NCBI GenBank assembly: GCA_015501595.1
Contig: JADNRX010000085.1
Location: 1-64,000, forward strand
Direction: 5' to 3'
Source of the DNA: Hymenopellis radicata
Taxonomy: Eukaryota; Basidiomycota; Agaricomycetes; Agaricales; Physalacriaceae
Length of the DNA stretch: 64,000 bases
The position numbers and the translations under genes are program-made. Below, in pieces: positions 32,777-44,488 of the stretch (its first letter is position 1; every line of letters starts with the position of its first letter). The notes under the pieces were generated by a model. The model worked only from the letters and a program-made list of their open reading frames with translations. It did not search any database and was not told where the DNA came from.

Positions 32777-33715
32777 TTAACGGGCAAATGAAAGAGGCGA
32801 GCAAGTACATACAGGTCGTGGAGTGTCTCGTAATATATCGTCCCATCGACTTTGCTCGCACACAGGATCCAGCAAGTGAACGATAGACGCAAGACCAGGC
32901 TTGCTTACTACAGGGAAGAAATCAGCATCATTGCCGCGACATACAGAAGTATTCCTACTCAGTGACATGCCAGCCGCCCTAGCAAGGCAGTAATTGACGC
33001 CGCGCAAATCTCCCGGTCGATCACAGAACGTGCTAGATTTGGTGAACAGAACTTTGCGAGACGACGACAGCTTAAAGTCCCGCCACGACTTTACATTCTC
33101 GCTGACAGGCCCCGGCCCAATGCTCTTACCGAGCAACCTGAAGCACGACGACTCACAAAGGCGAGCGGCGTCAGCCCGGCGAACCCTGGGGCTTTCGATG
33201 AAAATGCGCCACTCGATCTCCCGAACGACATCGCCCGTATTCATCATCCGTATGCGAATGCGGGTCCGCAAGACTTCCTTCCCGTTCATATAGGCACCCA
33301 CGGGCGAGGCCGGCCCAACTCTGAATCGCAACCGCAAGTCGAGCGCAACGAGATTCGGAAAACAGACGTCAAACCCGCGAAAGTCGGGCAGATTGGCGAG
33401 GGTGAGGTACGCCCTTCTGGATGCGGCTTCTGCCTGCCCAAAGGAGAGATCAGAGTAGCATGTCATCCGGCGGACGGTGTGAGGTAGAAGGCGGTCGCCG
33501 TAGATTACAGACTTGTGGGCGCGGGTGATTCGGCAGAGGTAGTAGAGGTACGGGAGACTAGGGAGGTGAACGTGTGCTGCGGATATCCGCGCGTAGACGG
33601 CACACCATGCGCGGTTCACGAGAGGACAGGCCGTCATCAGGTGCATCCGTTCGTGCGAGGGCATCCGTGAATCCCAGAGATATCGGAGTATAACATCCAA
33701 AAGTTCAGGAGGCAT
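32777..33715 (-). CDS. F-box-like domain protein
   Basis: A single 312-codon frame starts at ATG 33715 with MPPELLDVILRYL, then LMTACPLVNRAWCAVYARI. This is the usual F-box-like N-terminus of the large basidiomycete family that recruits substrates to SCF ubiquitin ligases. The rest (PNLVALDLRLRFR, WRIFIESPRVRRADAARL) shows no repeat domain. A minus-strand GTGAGT..CTCAG intron just upstream (about 33717-33775) ends one base before the ATG, so a 5' non-coding or short coding exon is possible. The last 60 residues fit the family poorly, and a 3' intron could have been missed. These families are fast evolving and often multi-copy. Confidence 0.6.
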   Translation of the reverse strand: MPPELLDVILRYLWDSRMPSHERMHLMTACPLVNRAWCAVYARISAAHVHLPSLPYLYYLCRITRAHKSVIYGDRLLPHTVRRMTCYSDLSFGQAEAASRRAYLTLANLPDFRGFDVCFPNLVALDLRLRFRVGPASPVGAYMNGKEVLRTRIRIRMMNTGDVVREIEWRIFIESPRVRRADAARLCESSCFRLLGKSIGPGPVSENVKSWRDFKLSSSRKVLFTKSSTFCDRPGDLRGVNYCLARAAGMSLSRNTSVCRGNDADFFPVVSKPGLASIVHLLDPVCEQSRWDDILRDTPRPVCTCSPLSFAR

Positions 33716-33775
33716 GCTGAGCTTATCTGCTGCTGCATAATTTCAACGAGTCTGAGAATGCGATAAACAACTCAC

Positions 33776-34370
33776 ATGCATGCTGATCGCTGCGACGTTG
33801 TATCTTTTCAGATCCTTCGCCCGATGCTCGAGAGATCTTCCTGAGAAGACGCGACATTCGTTTTGTCGGTAGGATTGACCTTAAGCTCGAATTGATGAAA
33901 GAAGAAGCTTGGGTCTTTCGACACCAATTCAGAGCCCTTTAAGTAATATGCCCAAGTGTCTTGGAGCTGTTGGATTGCGTCTAGCAAGACTGCCAAGACA
34001 TATTGCTATTGAATGAGGTCGCCAAGATGTCAAGCTGTGGTCCTGTGGTAACCCAATTCAAGCGGTTCAAGGGCATAGAAAGAAGACAAGCGAAGCTAGT
34101 TAAGGTTTCCATGAAGTGCCAAGATTTCTCCGGCCAATCGAGGCCAAGTTCTCCGTTCAAACTCCGATAGCTTCAGAGTGACATAGACGTAAATAGGTGT
34201 TGAAGTCGAGAGTGCTCAACAGCGACTTGATGTTCTTTAGAAAAGAAAAAGACGCCCTGCGCCACAAATACATTGCTATCTAACTATCATGATGCTTATG
34301 GTACAAATGCTATTCTACAAGATGCGATAAATGATAAAAAGAAAGAATTACAGTAGTGAGAGATGCAGTA
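33776..34370. other. Intergenic region with a small minus-strand ORF
   Basis: A 62-codon frame (33808-33996, minus) precedes the F-box-like gene and may be part of its 5' exon or a remnant. The rest of the stretch holds nothing I can name. Confidence 0.3.
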
Positions 34371-34377
34371 GTCGAGC

Positions 34378-35193
34378 CTACAGCACTTTCTCGAGCTCCT
34401 CCTCCTCTTCAGTCTTGACCACAATCTCCTGATGGAAGAACGTGAACTCGCCCTTTTCCCCTGAAGGCGGCGCGTAGAACGAAGCAGGATCCTCGCTATA
34501 CGACGGGAAAACAGGATCGACATACGTGTCCCACTCCTCCTTGACGTCGACGGAGAAGGAATAATGGGAAAACCTGATATCGAGCTCGTCGTCCAAGTTG
34601 GCCTCGCAAGAGTCAAAGTCAAACTCGGCGCCAATAGTGTAGTCACTGTGGAAGTCGGGTGCGTCCTCAGGCATGGGAGACGGCGTGCGTGGAGGAGGAG
34701 TGGGAGACGCCGAAGACTGTGGCGAGGGCGATTCGGCGTCGGGAGATGGCGGTGGCGACATTGCGTCGGGAGATGGCGATGGAGGCACGAAGGGACTGGG
34801 CGATCGTTCGCGCGCGGTCGCGGTCGCGATACTGACTTTCCGCCGCGACACCACCGACTGTCGGCGCTTTGTCACCTTCTTCACCGTCTGGCTGCTCGCG
34901 TTCGGCACACTACTCCGTCTCCTGTCCTTGACCCTCTTCACTCCCCCGCTCCCATACTTGTACCCCGGATACTCCACCGCATAGCGCTCCTTCTCGCGGT
35001 CGGCCATCTCCTGGAAGGGGCGCTTCTCCTCGAGCGTGTACGCCCGCCAGATCGCGGCCGCGGCACAGGAGACCGAGTTCTGGTCGGGATGCGGCTGGTC
35101 GGACGGATCGAGAAACTTTAGCGGATTGGCGTTGTAGTAGGAGCGGAAGAACATGAAGGCATTCTTCGGACGCGGTACGTGTTCGGTGGGCAT
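34378..35193 (-). CDS. HMG-box transcription factor (MATA-HMG type)
   Basis: An intronless 271-codon frame from ATG 35193. Residues ~5-75 are an HMG box: HVPRPKNAFMFFRSYY, then HPDQNSVSCAAAAIWRAYT, EEKRPFQEMADREKERYAVE and YPGYKYG. The RPKNAFxxFR start, IWR and YPGYKY mark the sequence-specific fungal MATA/Ste11-like type, which binds bent DNA in the nucleus. A basic stretch (KRVKDRRRSS, KKVTKRRQS) follows, then a Ser/Pro-rich linker and an acidic C-terminus (TEEEEELEKVL) that may activate transcription. In basidiomycetes such proteins regulate mating and fruiting, but no pheromone or receptor gene lies nearby, so this is not evidently a mating locus. Confidence 0.85.
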   Translation of the reverse strand: MPTEHVPRPKNAFMFFRSYYNANPLKFLDPSDQPHPDQNSVSCAAAAIWRAYTLEEKRPFQEMADREKERYAVEYPGYKYGSGGVKRVKDRRRSSVPNASSQTVKKVTKRRQSVVSRRKVSIATATARERSPSPFVPPSPSPDAMSPPPSPDAESPSPQSSASPTPPPRTPSPMPEDAPDFHSDYTIGAEFDFDSCEANLDDELDIRFSHYSFSVDVKEEWDTYVDPVFPSYSEDPASFYAPPSGEKGEFTFFHQEIVVKTEEEEELEKVL

Positions 35194-35199
35194 GGCCGT

Positions 35200-36630
35200 A
35201 GTTAGTGGCTAGAGCAAGAAGAATGGGTAAGTCGGAATCAACGCGCACGACGGGGAAAGACCGCGGACCTGATTTATACTCCCGCAGCCAGTGGCTCAAG
35301 GTGGTCGGTGAGCGCGTGATGGAGATCCAAGGAGTCTACTTGGACCATCTTCCTTTGCCATGGTCGATTGCTTTTGACCAGTATCGTTGCCCCGTCTTAA
35401 AAGCACGTCGTGTTCGGAACGTGGAGCTATTCCCCGTATAGTTCTACATTGGCCGCACTCTTTTGACTTTGACTGGCGTCTATCACACGATCGCATGAAA
35501 AACGTGTCCATCTATGCGTCATCGGATGATCCTGTGAGAATGGGGATGGAATGAACACAAAGGATGTCTTTGGGTGGTCTGTGGGCTCGGCCTATGTGCG
35601 AAAGGGACAGACCAAGGGTGAGCGGCGGAGGCATGCAGGCAAGGGATATCGATGAGTGTGAGGGAGGCGGAGCGGAGGGTTCATGCATCTGCTAGGACGT
35701 TTTTAGAAAGACAAAGGAGGCTCTTTAAACACACAGACAGCTTACCCTGACGGACTTGAATGCGGAAAGATAGCATCGAAGGCCCACCAGTTCACCTGGA
35801 CAACCTAGATCACCAGGAGAACTCGGGACCGACAAAACCAAAAGGTGGTTCGTGTAGGGAAAACACATTCGACGGCGCAGTAATCTCACAGACCAGGCAG
35901 TTCCCGAGGACTCTTCCGCTAAGGAGAGGACGATCCGGAGTTGTAGTAGAAAGCAGAAGATAATAGTGAAAGCTATCACAGATACGAAGCGTGAGGGTGA
36001 CTAGCATCGCGACGAAACGGTAATCTGCAAGAAGAGCATCTGGTCAATGACAATAATTCCTCGCCTTGTTCAAAGCCCATGCAACACTTTCCATCCACAA
36101 AACGACGACGGGCAGGGGATAACGGAGATGAGCTGAGGAATCACCGTTCTCGAGGGCACAATGAAAGGAAAGCACTCATGCCGGCATCTTCTATTGGCAC
36201 TAGCCACAATTGAAGCCGCAAAAGTGCGCGGAATATCCTTCGCGAAGCCTAGGCGAACATACGAGAGAATGAGATAGGCTTGAATGCATGTGAAGCTTCG
36301 CTTTTTTCGCCGAGCCGGAGGTGGAAACAGCAGTGATTTAGAATGTCAATCGTTGACATGTTGAACGATGAACGTCAGTTGAAAGGAACGATGTGACATA
36401 ATCACAACCGGCGCTGCAAACAGGCTCTCCGAGTCCTTATGACATGGTTTCCTCGTTTCTCCTTTCATAACAAGAAACACACCCAGTCTCGAAATCTCAA
36501 ATGATTTGGATGAGCATCATTTTACAGTGTACAGAGTAGTGAAGTTCAGACAGTGATGAGATATGTATGTATGTATGCTACGAGAACACAAAAAAGAAGA
36601 AACAAGAAAGCAAGCAAGTAAAAAAAAAAC
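35200..36630. other. Intergenic region between HMG-box gene and DEF1
   Basis: Holds the HMG gene's upstream region (TTTATACTCC near 35275) and the 3' flank of DEF1. The small ORFs seen are not supported by composition or motifs. Confidence 0.4.
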
Positions 36631-36642
36631 AAAAAACATCAA

Positions 36643-39489
36643 CTACTGCCAATACCGCCCGCCTTGATTCTGATAGTAAAAGCTCCCATCGTTCTGGCCT
36701 TGTTGCGGGTACAAATGGCCTTGCGGACCATGCCCCGTCTGCTGAGGACCCTGCCCGCCCGCACCGCCGCCACTCGCAAAGCGGTTCCCGTAGAACCCCT
36801 GCTGCTGAGGCTGCGCCTGGCCCGGCTTCGCCTGTCCACCCACATTGACGTCCTTCGGCCCCGTCGCGTATGGTTTATACGGAGTCTCCGGCGATCCGCG
36901 CGCACCGGCACCACCGCCATACAGCGGCTTGCCATAGTCCGCACCTCCCCCGAGGCCCTGGTGCTGGTACTCCTCGTATCCGCCGGCAAAGCCCTGTCCG
37001 TATCCCTGCTGAGCGTTTCCGGGCTGCTTCGTCACAGGGCTCGGCGCGCCGCCGGGACCGGGAGGCTGGTACATGGTCGCATACTTGACGAACGGCTGAG
37101 GAGGAGGAACCCCATACGCAGAGTTGTACGGCGAGCCGTAGTACTGGTTTTGCGTGTAAGGGTTGTAGTAGTAGGGCATCGTGGGAGGCGGGGCGGGATA
37201 ACCTTGAGGACCTTGGTTCTGTCCAGGCTGCGATGGTTGCTGTTGTTGTTGTGATCCACCAGAGTTGGAAGGAGGAAGACCACCCGCCGAGGAAGGAGGC
37301 TGCGACTGGTTGCCCGGAAGACCTTTGATGTCTTCGTGGCTACCCAAAACATGACGTCCTCCAAAGCCAGTTGGCTGGTAGTTTTCGTAGAAGCCCTGTG
37401 ATTTGCATCAGCATTAATCAAACAAAAGAACGTGTGATGTACTAACCCTTCCTTCGGTATAGCCGCCATAATCGTTTGCGCCGAATCCACCAAGGTGGGA
37501 AGGTTGCTGAGGCTGAGGCTGGTTCTGGTTGACGAGCTGACCGAATGAGTTGTATCCCTGCTCTTGAGCGGGGGGAGTGGGAGCATGGAAGTAAGGCGGG
37601 ACATCGTTGCCTCTGAAGTAGCTCGAGTGCGCGCCGGACGATGGCTGCTGCTGTTGAGGCGGCGTCTGAGTCGGCTGGGACTCGATATGCGTTGCAAGTC
37701 CGTGCTGTGAGTATTGGTGATGATGTAGGGACTGCTGTTGGAGTTGTTGAGGAAGATGGGATTGCGGAGCTTGGTGATGAGTTTGATGTTGCTGGGGTTG
37801 TTGGGTGAGATGAGGAGGTTGTTGGGTGTATTGTTGACGGGGAGATGCAGCAACATTGCTCAAGTGAGGCGGCTGAGTGGGGACGGCAGGTTGAGAAACG
37901 GATGTAGGGAGAGTCGCGTGAACCAAAGGAGAAGCTTGGGGCTGCTGGGGGTGTGAGATGGACTGCTGTTGTTGGTAGAGACTAGAATTGAGCGAGGTGG
38001 ATGTCACGGGTGGTTGCGGTGCTGACGTAGCTGCTGGAACGGGAGGTGCAGGTGCAGGTGCAACAGGTTCGACAGGTAGAGACGGTTGGGGAGTCGGGGG
38101 AGAGGGAGGCTGCTCTGGAGCAGGTTCAGGCTCGGAAGGGTCGAACATGGTCTCTCCACCAAGACTAAGACTACCAAATTGCATGCCAACCTTGTCAAGA
38201 CCGGTGCCAAAGCTGGAGCTGGGCATAACAACTGGCTGGTCGGTCTTGTACTTTGCACTGGTACGATGGGAGGCGGGTGCCGGGCGTGCCGGGGCAGCAG
38301 CAGCAGCTTTGGCGACTGCAGGTGATGGGGCGGGTGACGGCTCTGCAATTTTTTCGGGAATTGGTTCGGGTGGGGGAGGGGGAGGAGTGGGTTCTCTGGC
38401 GGGAGCGGGAGGCTCTGGTTCTGATGAAATGGGCTCGGCAGCCGGCCACACGTCAGCAGCGCTGGTCTTGGGAGGCTCGTCGTCCCACGTCGGCTCCTTG
38501 TGGGTGGTCGGCTCTTCCCATCCAGCATCAGGCTCTTGCACAGCAGGAGCTGGAGGCGGAGCTACTGCGGGAGCTGGAGCGGACGGCGCCACAATAGGCG
38601 CAGGAGGTGGCGTCGGTTTTTCCTGAGGCCTAGAGCATGTTAGTAGATGTGAGCAGATAACAATACAATAAGATACCTTGCAATCTGGGCCCAGGACATT
38701 TTAGACGTTGCAGGTGTTTTTGTAGGCTTTGGCTGAGATTGACGGAAGAGACGGAGGCGTTGGTATCGGTGTCTCCGCCCCATGTCGAGGTCGTGCTAAC
38801 GCCTGTCCAGGCAGAGCCAGGTGTGGATGCCGCCGTGGACACGGTGGGTGTTTCCAGGAGGGGAGACGAGTCCCATGCTGCTGTGGACTCGCTCGACGAC
38901 GCCGACGCGTCCGGCTGGGCTGATGTGGACGGCGCTCCATTTGCCCAGGCATTTCCGGTGGGAACCGGGGACGCGCGAGGACTGGAATTGACAACGTGGC
39001 CGTTAGCGCCACCTCTGGGAGGACCGCCACGACCACGGACAGCAGCACCCCCACGACCAGGTCCACCGCGGCCACCGCGCCCTCCCCGTCCACCACGCAA
39101 GTCACCCCGGCTAGAAATCGACTCCTTCGCTGTGTGCCCAGACGGCGTCGTCGGTTTCTTCTCCTTTTTCCGAGTGACTGCTCCCCACTGCTCTGCATGA
39201 CCTAAAACACAATAAGATGTAACAAAGAAAATATAGCAAACAGCCGTACCGTCGCTAATCCTAGTAGCTGCTAATTCAACGTCACCGTTCACCTCGACGA
39301 GGAGCGACTGGAGATCTGTTTAACAGCATCGTCAGACGCGCTCTGCTCAATATTTTCAGTTTGCGTACCGTCATTTGACCAATTGGGAAACAGTTCCTGC
39401 AGCTGCCGTGCTTTTTCACGGAATTTGGACGTTTCTACAGGCGAATCTGAGGGCGGCTGAGCGCGAATCGCAGACTTGTACGACGACAT
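36643..39489 (-). CDS. DEF1: RNA polymerase II degradation factor Def1 homologue
   Basis: Exons 39369-39489, 39250-39315, 38677-39201, 37447-38629 and 36643-37395 (introns 53, 48, 47, 51 nt) give about 880 residues. Residues ~27-62 form a CUE-type ubiquitin-binding domain (LQELFPNW, DDLQSLLVEVNGDVELAA) followed by HAEQWG. Then come an RGG-rich stretch (GGRGGRGGRGG), a KMSWAQIAR motif and a very long Pro/Gln-rich tail with Gln runs, as in yeast Def1, which promotes ubiquitylation of stalled Pol II. Within exon 3 the frame changes between SVSSVN and PKPTKTPATSK (about 38735). Either one T is missing, or an unconventional 68-nt intron (38733-38800) is present. The 5' end faces the Lon gene. Confidence 0.85.
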
Positions 39490-41073
39490 GTTGAGTAAAA
39501 GGGAGATGCGAAAATCGTAACCCGCCAGAATTCATCCGCCCGTCGGAGTTTAAATATTCCGGCATCTTGCGCGCCTCATTCCACTGCTGTGTACATTGCT
39601 TTCTCTCCATTCTCTATGGCGCGTAAACATTGCTGTTATTCGCGTGTATACGGTATCTTATCGATATACGCGCGCGGCTGCACATATTGCTTCCATATAA
39701 CTTCTAGAACATTCGTGTAAAGCCGAAACTTGATCAACACGCTAGCCGTGATTGTAGTGTTGTGGAGGTCAACAGACCATCGACAAATTTTAAAACAGAC
39801 GTAAATTCACAAACGAATAACCTTTAGTCTCGCGGAAATTACACCAAGTAGGTAAACGTACGGCACTTGCTGTTCATTACTCATATGTCGACCTGCAAAG
39901 AAAGACATAAGCGATAAGGAAGCGCATCAAGTCAAGAGGCCGAAATCCAAATGCATCAAGACGGCCTTCATTGCTCTCAGAAGATTCGTATGGATGCCCG
40001 TGGGGATGCAGAGTCAATGATGCGTATTTGTGGAACATAGCCTCGCCGTAACCCATGTCAAAGCCCTGTCAATACAACATCAGCAAGTTCGACATCGGAC
40101 TTTCTAGCCTGTACAAGCCGGAAGGTTGCCTTTTTAGGAAGGAGAAAGTCCGCAAGCGACAAGTCGACAGGCCATGTCCTTTGCAGTCACAAGTTCAACT
40201 CTTGATCGTGCCGCATCATTTTTGTTTCTTTTTTGTTACACATTCTACGGTACCCACAGACAGATATAAGCTAATTCTACGAGTTTAGCATGTTTCTGAA
40301 CTTCTGAGAGGCAGCGACGCTGCGCACTGGTGACAGGATTTTACACTAGAAGGCGGAAAAGCCCAAAAAGGCAACAAGCTGGATGTAGACTTGCTGATGA
40401 ATATAAATAAACGTCGCCCGTACACGGCGTATACTTATCCAAGAGATCATTTGGCAACGTGTGGCGCATTGGTACATCCAGGTGTCGTCAAATGACATTA
40501 TACCAAATAGAAGATCCATTTCGGATGATACCCCCTCAAATTCAATGTTCTCCGACATGGTAAGCATGACATAGGTGAAGATCACTGAACAGCGGCTTGA
40601 TAGCAGGGTGAACAGATTATTTTGCGACTCGGGTGAAGGATACCAGCAAAATCCAGAACGTCACTTCTAGAGTAGAATGCACAGAGGGGAATTCTCGTCG
40701 CGTCTAGCACCCAGAACGAGGAAAGTTCAACAGAAGGAGGAGAACGTCCTCGATACTCAGACTGAGGCTCAGAGGGCGTAATGTTGCTACAACGACAGCA
40801 GAGAAAGATCGCAGGAAGCTACTGATGAGTGATCCTCGGGGTGCGTCGGATGCACGGCAGGGAGGATTGAGTGGATCTCAACTTTCGCCATTCGGGGAAC
40901 CGAAAGCATGTGTCAAAGAAACATCACGTGGCAACGCGGGGCAGTACTTGACCAGAGCCGTCACGACTGTTTCGGTACCACTCGCCTTCCTATTCCTTTC
41001 TTCAACTCGCACCACCACAACTCTCTGATTTTGACTTGTATTCTCTCTTATTCTCTGCTGCTCGCTGTCCACC
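39490..41073. promoter_or_regulatory. Divergent intergenic region, DEF1 / Lon
   Basis: About 1.6 kb with no convincing gene. Both flanking genes start outward from here, so it should hold two promoters. CT-rich DNA (TTCTCTCTTATTCTCTGC) and CCACC precede the Lon ATG. Confidence 0.4.
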
Positions 41074-44064
41074 ATGGCGACCTCCAAACTACCCGTGCTG
41101 GCGCTGCCGCATCCTCTGATTCTCCTACCGGCATCCCGGTTTACCATGGCTCTTTCCAAAGAGCAAGGGGAGGCCGTTCTGGCTCTCATTGAGCAATCGG
41201 ATGCTCTACCGGTCGTCGCTGCCGTCCCCATCACCAATTCCCCATCCGCTACTACCCCGCCGACCTTTGCGGAATGGGGAACCGCTACCCGGATACTCCG
41301 TCTCGTCAGACCCCCTGCTAGAAATCCCCGCCAGCCATATCTCGTCTCTCTACATGGTCTGACGCGTGTACACCTTACCACTCCCTTCACCCCCCAAGCC
41401 GACACCCTCTTACCCGTCCATGAGATTGAATATCCACCCACCGAACGCATTCCTTCTCGCGACGTTGTCGAAAAGTTCAAACACAGCGCTCTCAGGCTTC
41501 TCGATAGACTGGCCAAAGATGCCGTACAGTCGTCGCGAAAGGAAGGCTATCAGAAGATCGCCAGCATGCTCGATGATATCACTGACGCCCGCGCTCCTTG
41601 GATGGCTGATGTTCTCATTGGCAGTATTAACGGAGAGTACGACGACAAGCTTTGTGGGTACAATCTCCAACTTTCTCAAAATATAAACTGATGATTTTTT
41701 TTTGCTCAGCCATCCTCAGCACACCCGACTCCGAGACACGTCTTACTCTCGCCACCGACATTTTCCTTAAGCAAGCCTCCATATCGGAAGTTTCGAAAAA
41801 GATCGCCTCTGCCGTGGACGAGTCCCTCTCCAAACAGCAGAAGGAATTTTTCCTTCGCCAGCAGCTCGCCGCTATCCAGCGTGAGCTACATTCCCTCACC
41901 TCCAACAGCCCGCGTAATGCGGGATCCAACAACGCGTCCGATGCTCCCAGCGAGCTCGACGATGACGAGCAGCACGATGCCGACGACCTCGCCGACCTCA
42001 AACGCAAAATCGAAGCTATGGAACACGGGTCCGAAGAGCGCAAGATGGGTGTCCGTGAGTGGCGCCGCCTGAAGCGTATTCCCCAGGGTAGCGTCGAGAA
42101 CGGCGTCATCCGCAACTACCTCGAGTGGCTCACCAGCGTACCATGGGGTCAGGCGGGTATCGGCGCCTCCCCGCTGAAGGATAAAGCCTTCCTTACCAAC
42201 GCGCGCACACAGCTGGATAAGGACCACTTTGGTCTGGAAAAAATCAAGCGCCGTTTGATCGAGTACTTGGCGGTGGTGCGCTTGCGGGATATGAACGCCG
42301 AGGAGCAGCTGCCCCAGGTGGCGGGGTTGAAGCAGATTGAAGGCACTGGGGACAAGGCGTTGGTTCCTTACCAGCAGTCACCACCACCCATGCTGGCGCC
42401 TAACGCGCCGAAACAGAGCGTCAAGGGTCCTATATTGCTCTTCGTCGGTCCTCCCGGTGTCGGTAAGACGTCATTGGGACAGTCTATCGCCAAGGCCCTA
42501 GATAGGCCGTTCCAGCGCATCTCTCTCGGTGGCGTTCGTGACGAGGCCGAGATTCGTGGACATAGACGCACGTACGTCGCTAGCGGACCGGGTTTAATCG
42601 TTCAGGCGATGAGGAAGGCGGGTAGGAAGGACTTTGTTCTCTTACTTGATGAAATCGACAAGATCGGCCAGAGTAATTTCCACGGCGATCCAGGGGCCGC
42701 GCTGCTCGAGGTTCTCGACCCAGAGCAGAATCATACCTTCATGGTGCGTTTGCTATGCTGATTTTGCTCGTCGCTAAGAGCGTCGTATTAGGATCATTAC
42801 CTGAACGTTCCTGTTGATCTTAGTCAAGTGTTGTTCATCTGCACGAGCAACAGCCTTGACACGATATCAGGACCGTTGTTGGATCGTTGCGAGGTTATTC
42901 AACTTTCGGGTACGACCTTGCGATCTGTCTGGAGTTTTGCGCTTTTTGTTGATTGATGTGATTGGCAGGATACACTTATGACGAGAAGATGCACATTGCG
43001 CGCCGTTTCCTTTTGCCCAAGCAGATCACTGCCAACGGGCTGAAGGAGGAACACGTTACCATCACTGAGCCTGCGTTACTGCACATCGCTACACGATACA
43101 CTCGCGAGGCTGGTGTACGTAGTCTGGAGCGTGCTATTGGAGCTGTCGTCCGCTTCAAAGCCGTTGAATGGGCCGAGTATATTGACAACGAAGTGGAAGG
43201 GGGACAGGCAAAGATGATCACGGATGGAAAGCTCATCACTGACGGCATGGACAAGACGTATTCGCCTGTTGTCGAGGAGAGTGATCTGGAGAAGATGCTT
43301 GGTATTTCGAGATGGGAAGGTGAGGAGAAGGATCGAGAGGAGGTGCGTGGCGTTGTGTTCGGTTTGGTCGTGATGGGACAGGGCGAGGGTGGTGTTATGC
43401 CTGTGGAGACGATGATGGTACCCGGCACCGGCCACCTCAAGCTGACGGGGAGCTTGGGCGATGTGTGTATTCTTTACTTTTTTCACTGGAACTATTCTGA
43501 CGACGACATTCAAGGTTATCAAGGAGAGCTCGGAGCTCGCCCTGAGCTGGGTGAAGCGCCATGCGTACGACTTGGGCCTGACCAATGCGCGGAGTGTCGA
43601 CCCACTCAAGACCGAGAATATCGATATCCATCTACATCTTCCTGCGGGAGCAACGAAGAAAGATGGACCGAGCGCTGGGGTGGCCATGACGTGTGCCTTT
43701 GTGTCGTTACTCACTGGTGCCCTTGTACCCTCGAACATCGCAATGACGGGCGAGATTACCCTCCGCGGACATGTCACGCCTGTCGGCGGCATCAAGGAAA
43801 AGGTGAGCGTCCATCTTGTCGTTGACAGAGTTTCGATGGCTAACAGTTTACCACAAGGTCTTGGGAGCTCATCGGGCACATATTACCAAAGTCATTCTTC
43901 CGTGGGCGAACCGGAAGGATGTGGAACACGACGTTGCGCCCGAGATCCGGAACGAGATGGAGTTTGTGTTTGTGAGGACTATTCGCGAAGCTCTTGATGC
44001 GGCGTTTGGGCCTGCGACGCTTGCGTGGAGACGTGGTGCTGTTATGGTCGAGTCGAGGCTTTAA
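41074..44064 (+). CDS. Lon protease, peroxisomal type
   Basis: Six exons (41074-41653, 41710-42743, 42792-42909, 42969-43462, 43515-43802, 43858-44064) join in frame to 906 residues. The LON N-terminal substrate domain starts at [14 protein letters not shown]. The AAA+ ATPase has Walker A GPPGVGKT (~440), Walker [11 protein letters not shown] (~505) and GISR-type C-terminal helices. The protease domain has the Ser-Lys dyad: Ser795 in [10 protein letters not shown] and Lys838 in GGIKEK, with normal 43-residue spacing. The protein ends in SRL, a type-1 peroxisomal signal, and lacks a mitochondrial leader. This places it with LonP2/Pln, which removes damaged matrix proteins in peroxisomes. ATG 41074 has a CCACC context. 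Confidence 0.92.
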
Positions 44065-44488
44065 TCATGTTTTTTGTTTGCTTTTTCGGGAGGTTTTGGT
44101 CTTGTTGTATTTTCATTAAATGTATTTCGTCGCTGTTCGTCATTCCTTTACATATCTTTACATCTAACGACATTGCATGTATCTCCATTGTACCATTACA
44201 CCAGAACGACTGCTCGCTGTTATGCATAAGTAGTGCAGCTGTCTCTGAGAATGTCGCGTGGTACACGCGCCGTCAACAACGACGAACCTTGATGCTTGCA
44301 TCGAGAAGCTGTGCGTTGGACAAACATCAAAACGCCACCAAGCAGACAAGAACAACGCAAGAGGGAAGAATGCCGTCCATGTTGCTCCAAATAAATGAGG
44401 TTGCCATCATACATACTACAACAGTGCAGGTGATAATTTTACAAAGAATAAATTGAGAGAGGGACGAGGATAGCGAACAATCATTGCA

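Noticed and set aside
36660..37254. Arg/Leu-rich plus-strand ORF
   Set aside because: Antisense shadow of the Gln/Gly/Pro-rich tail of DEF1.
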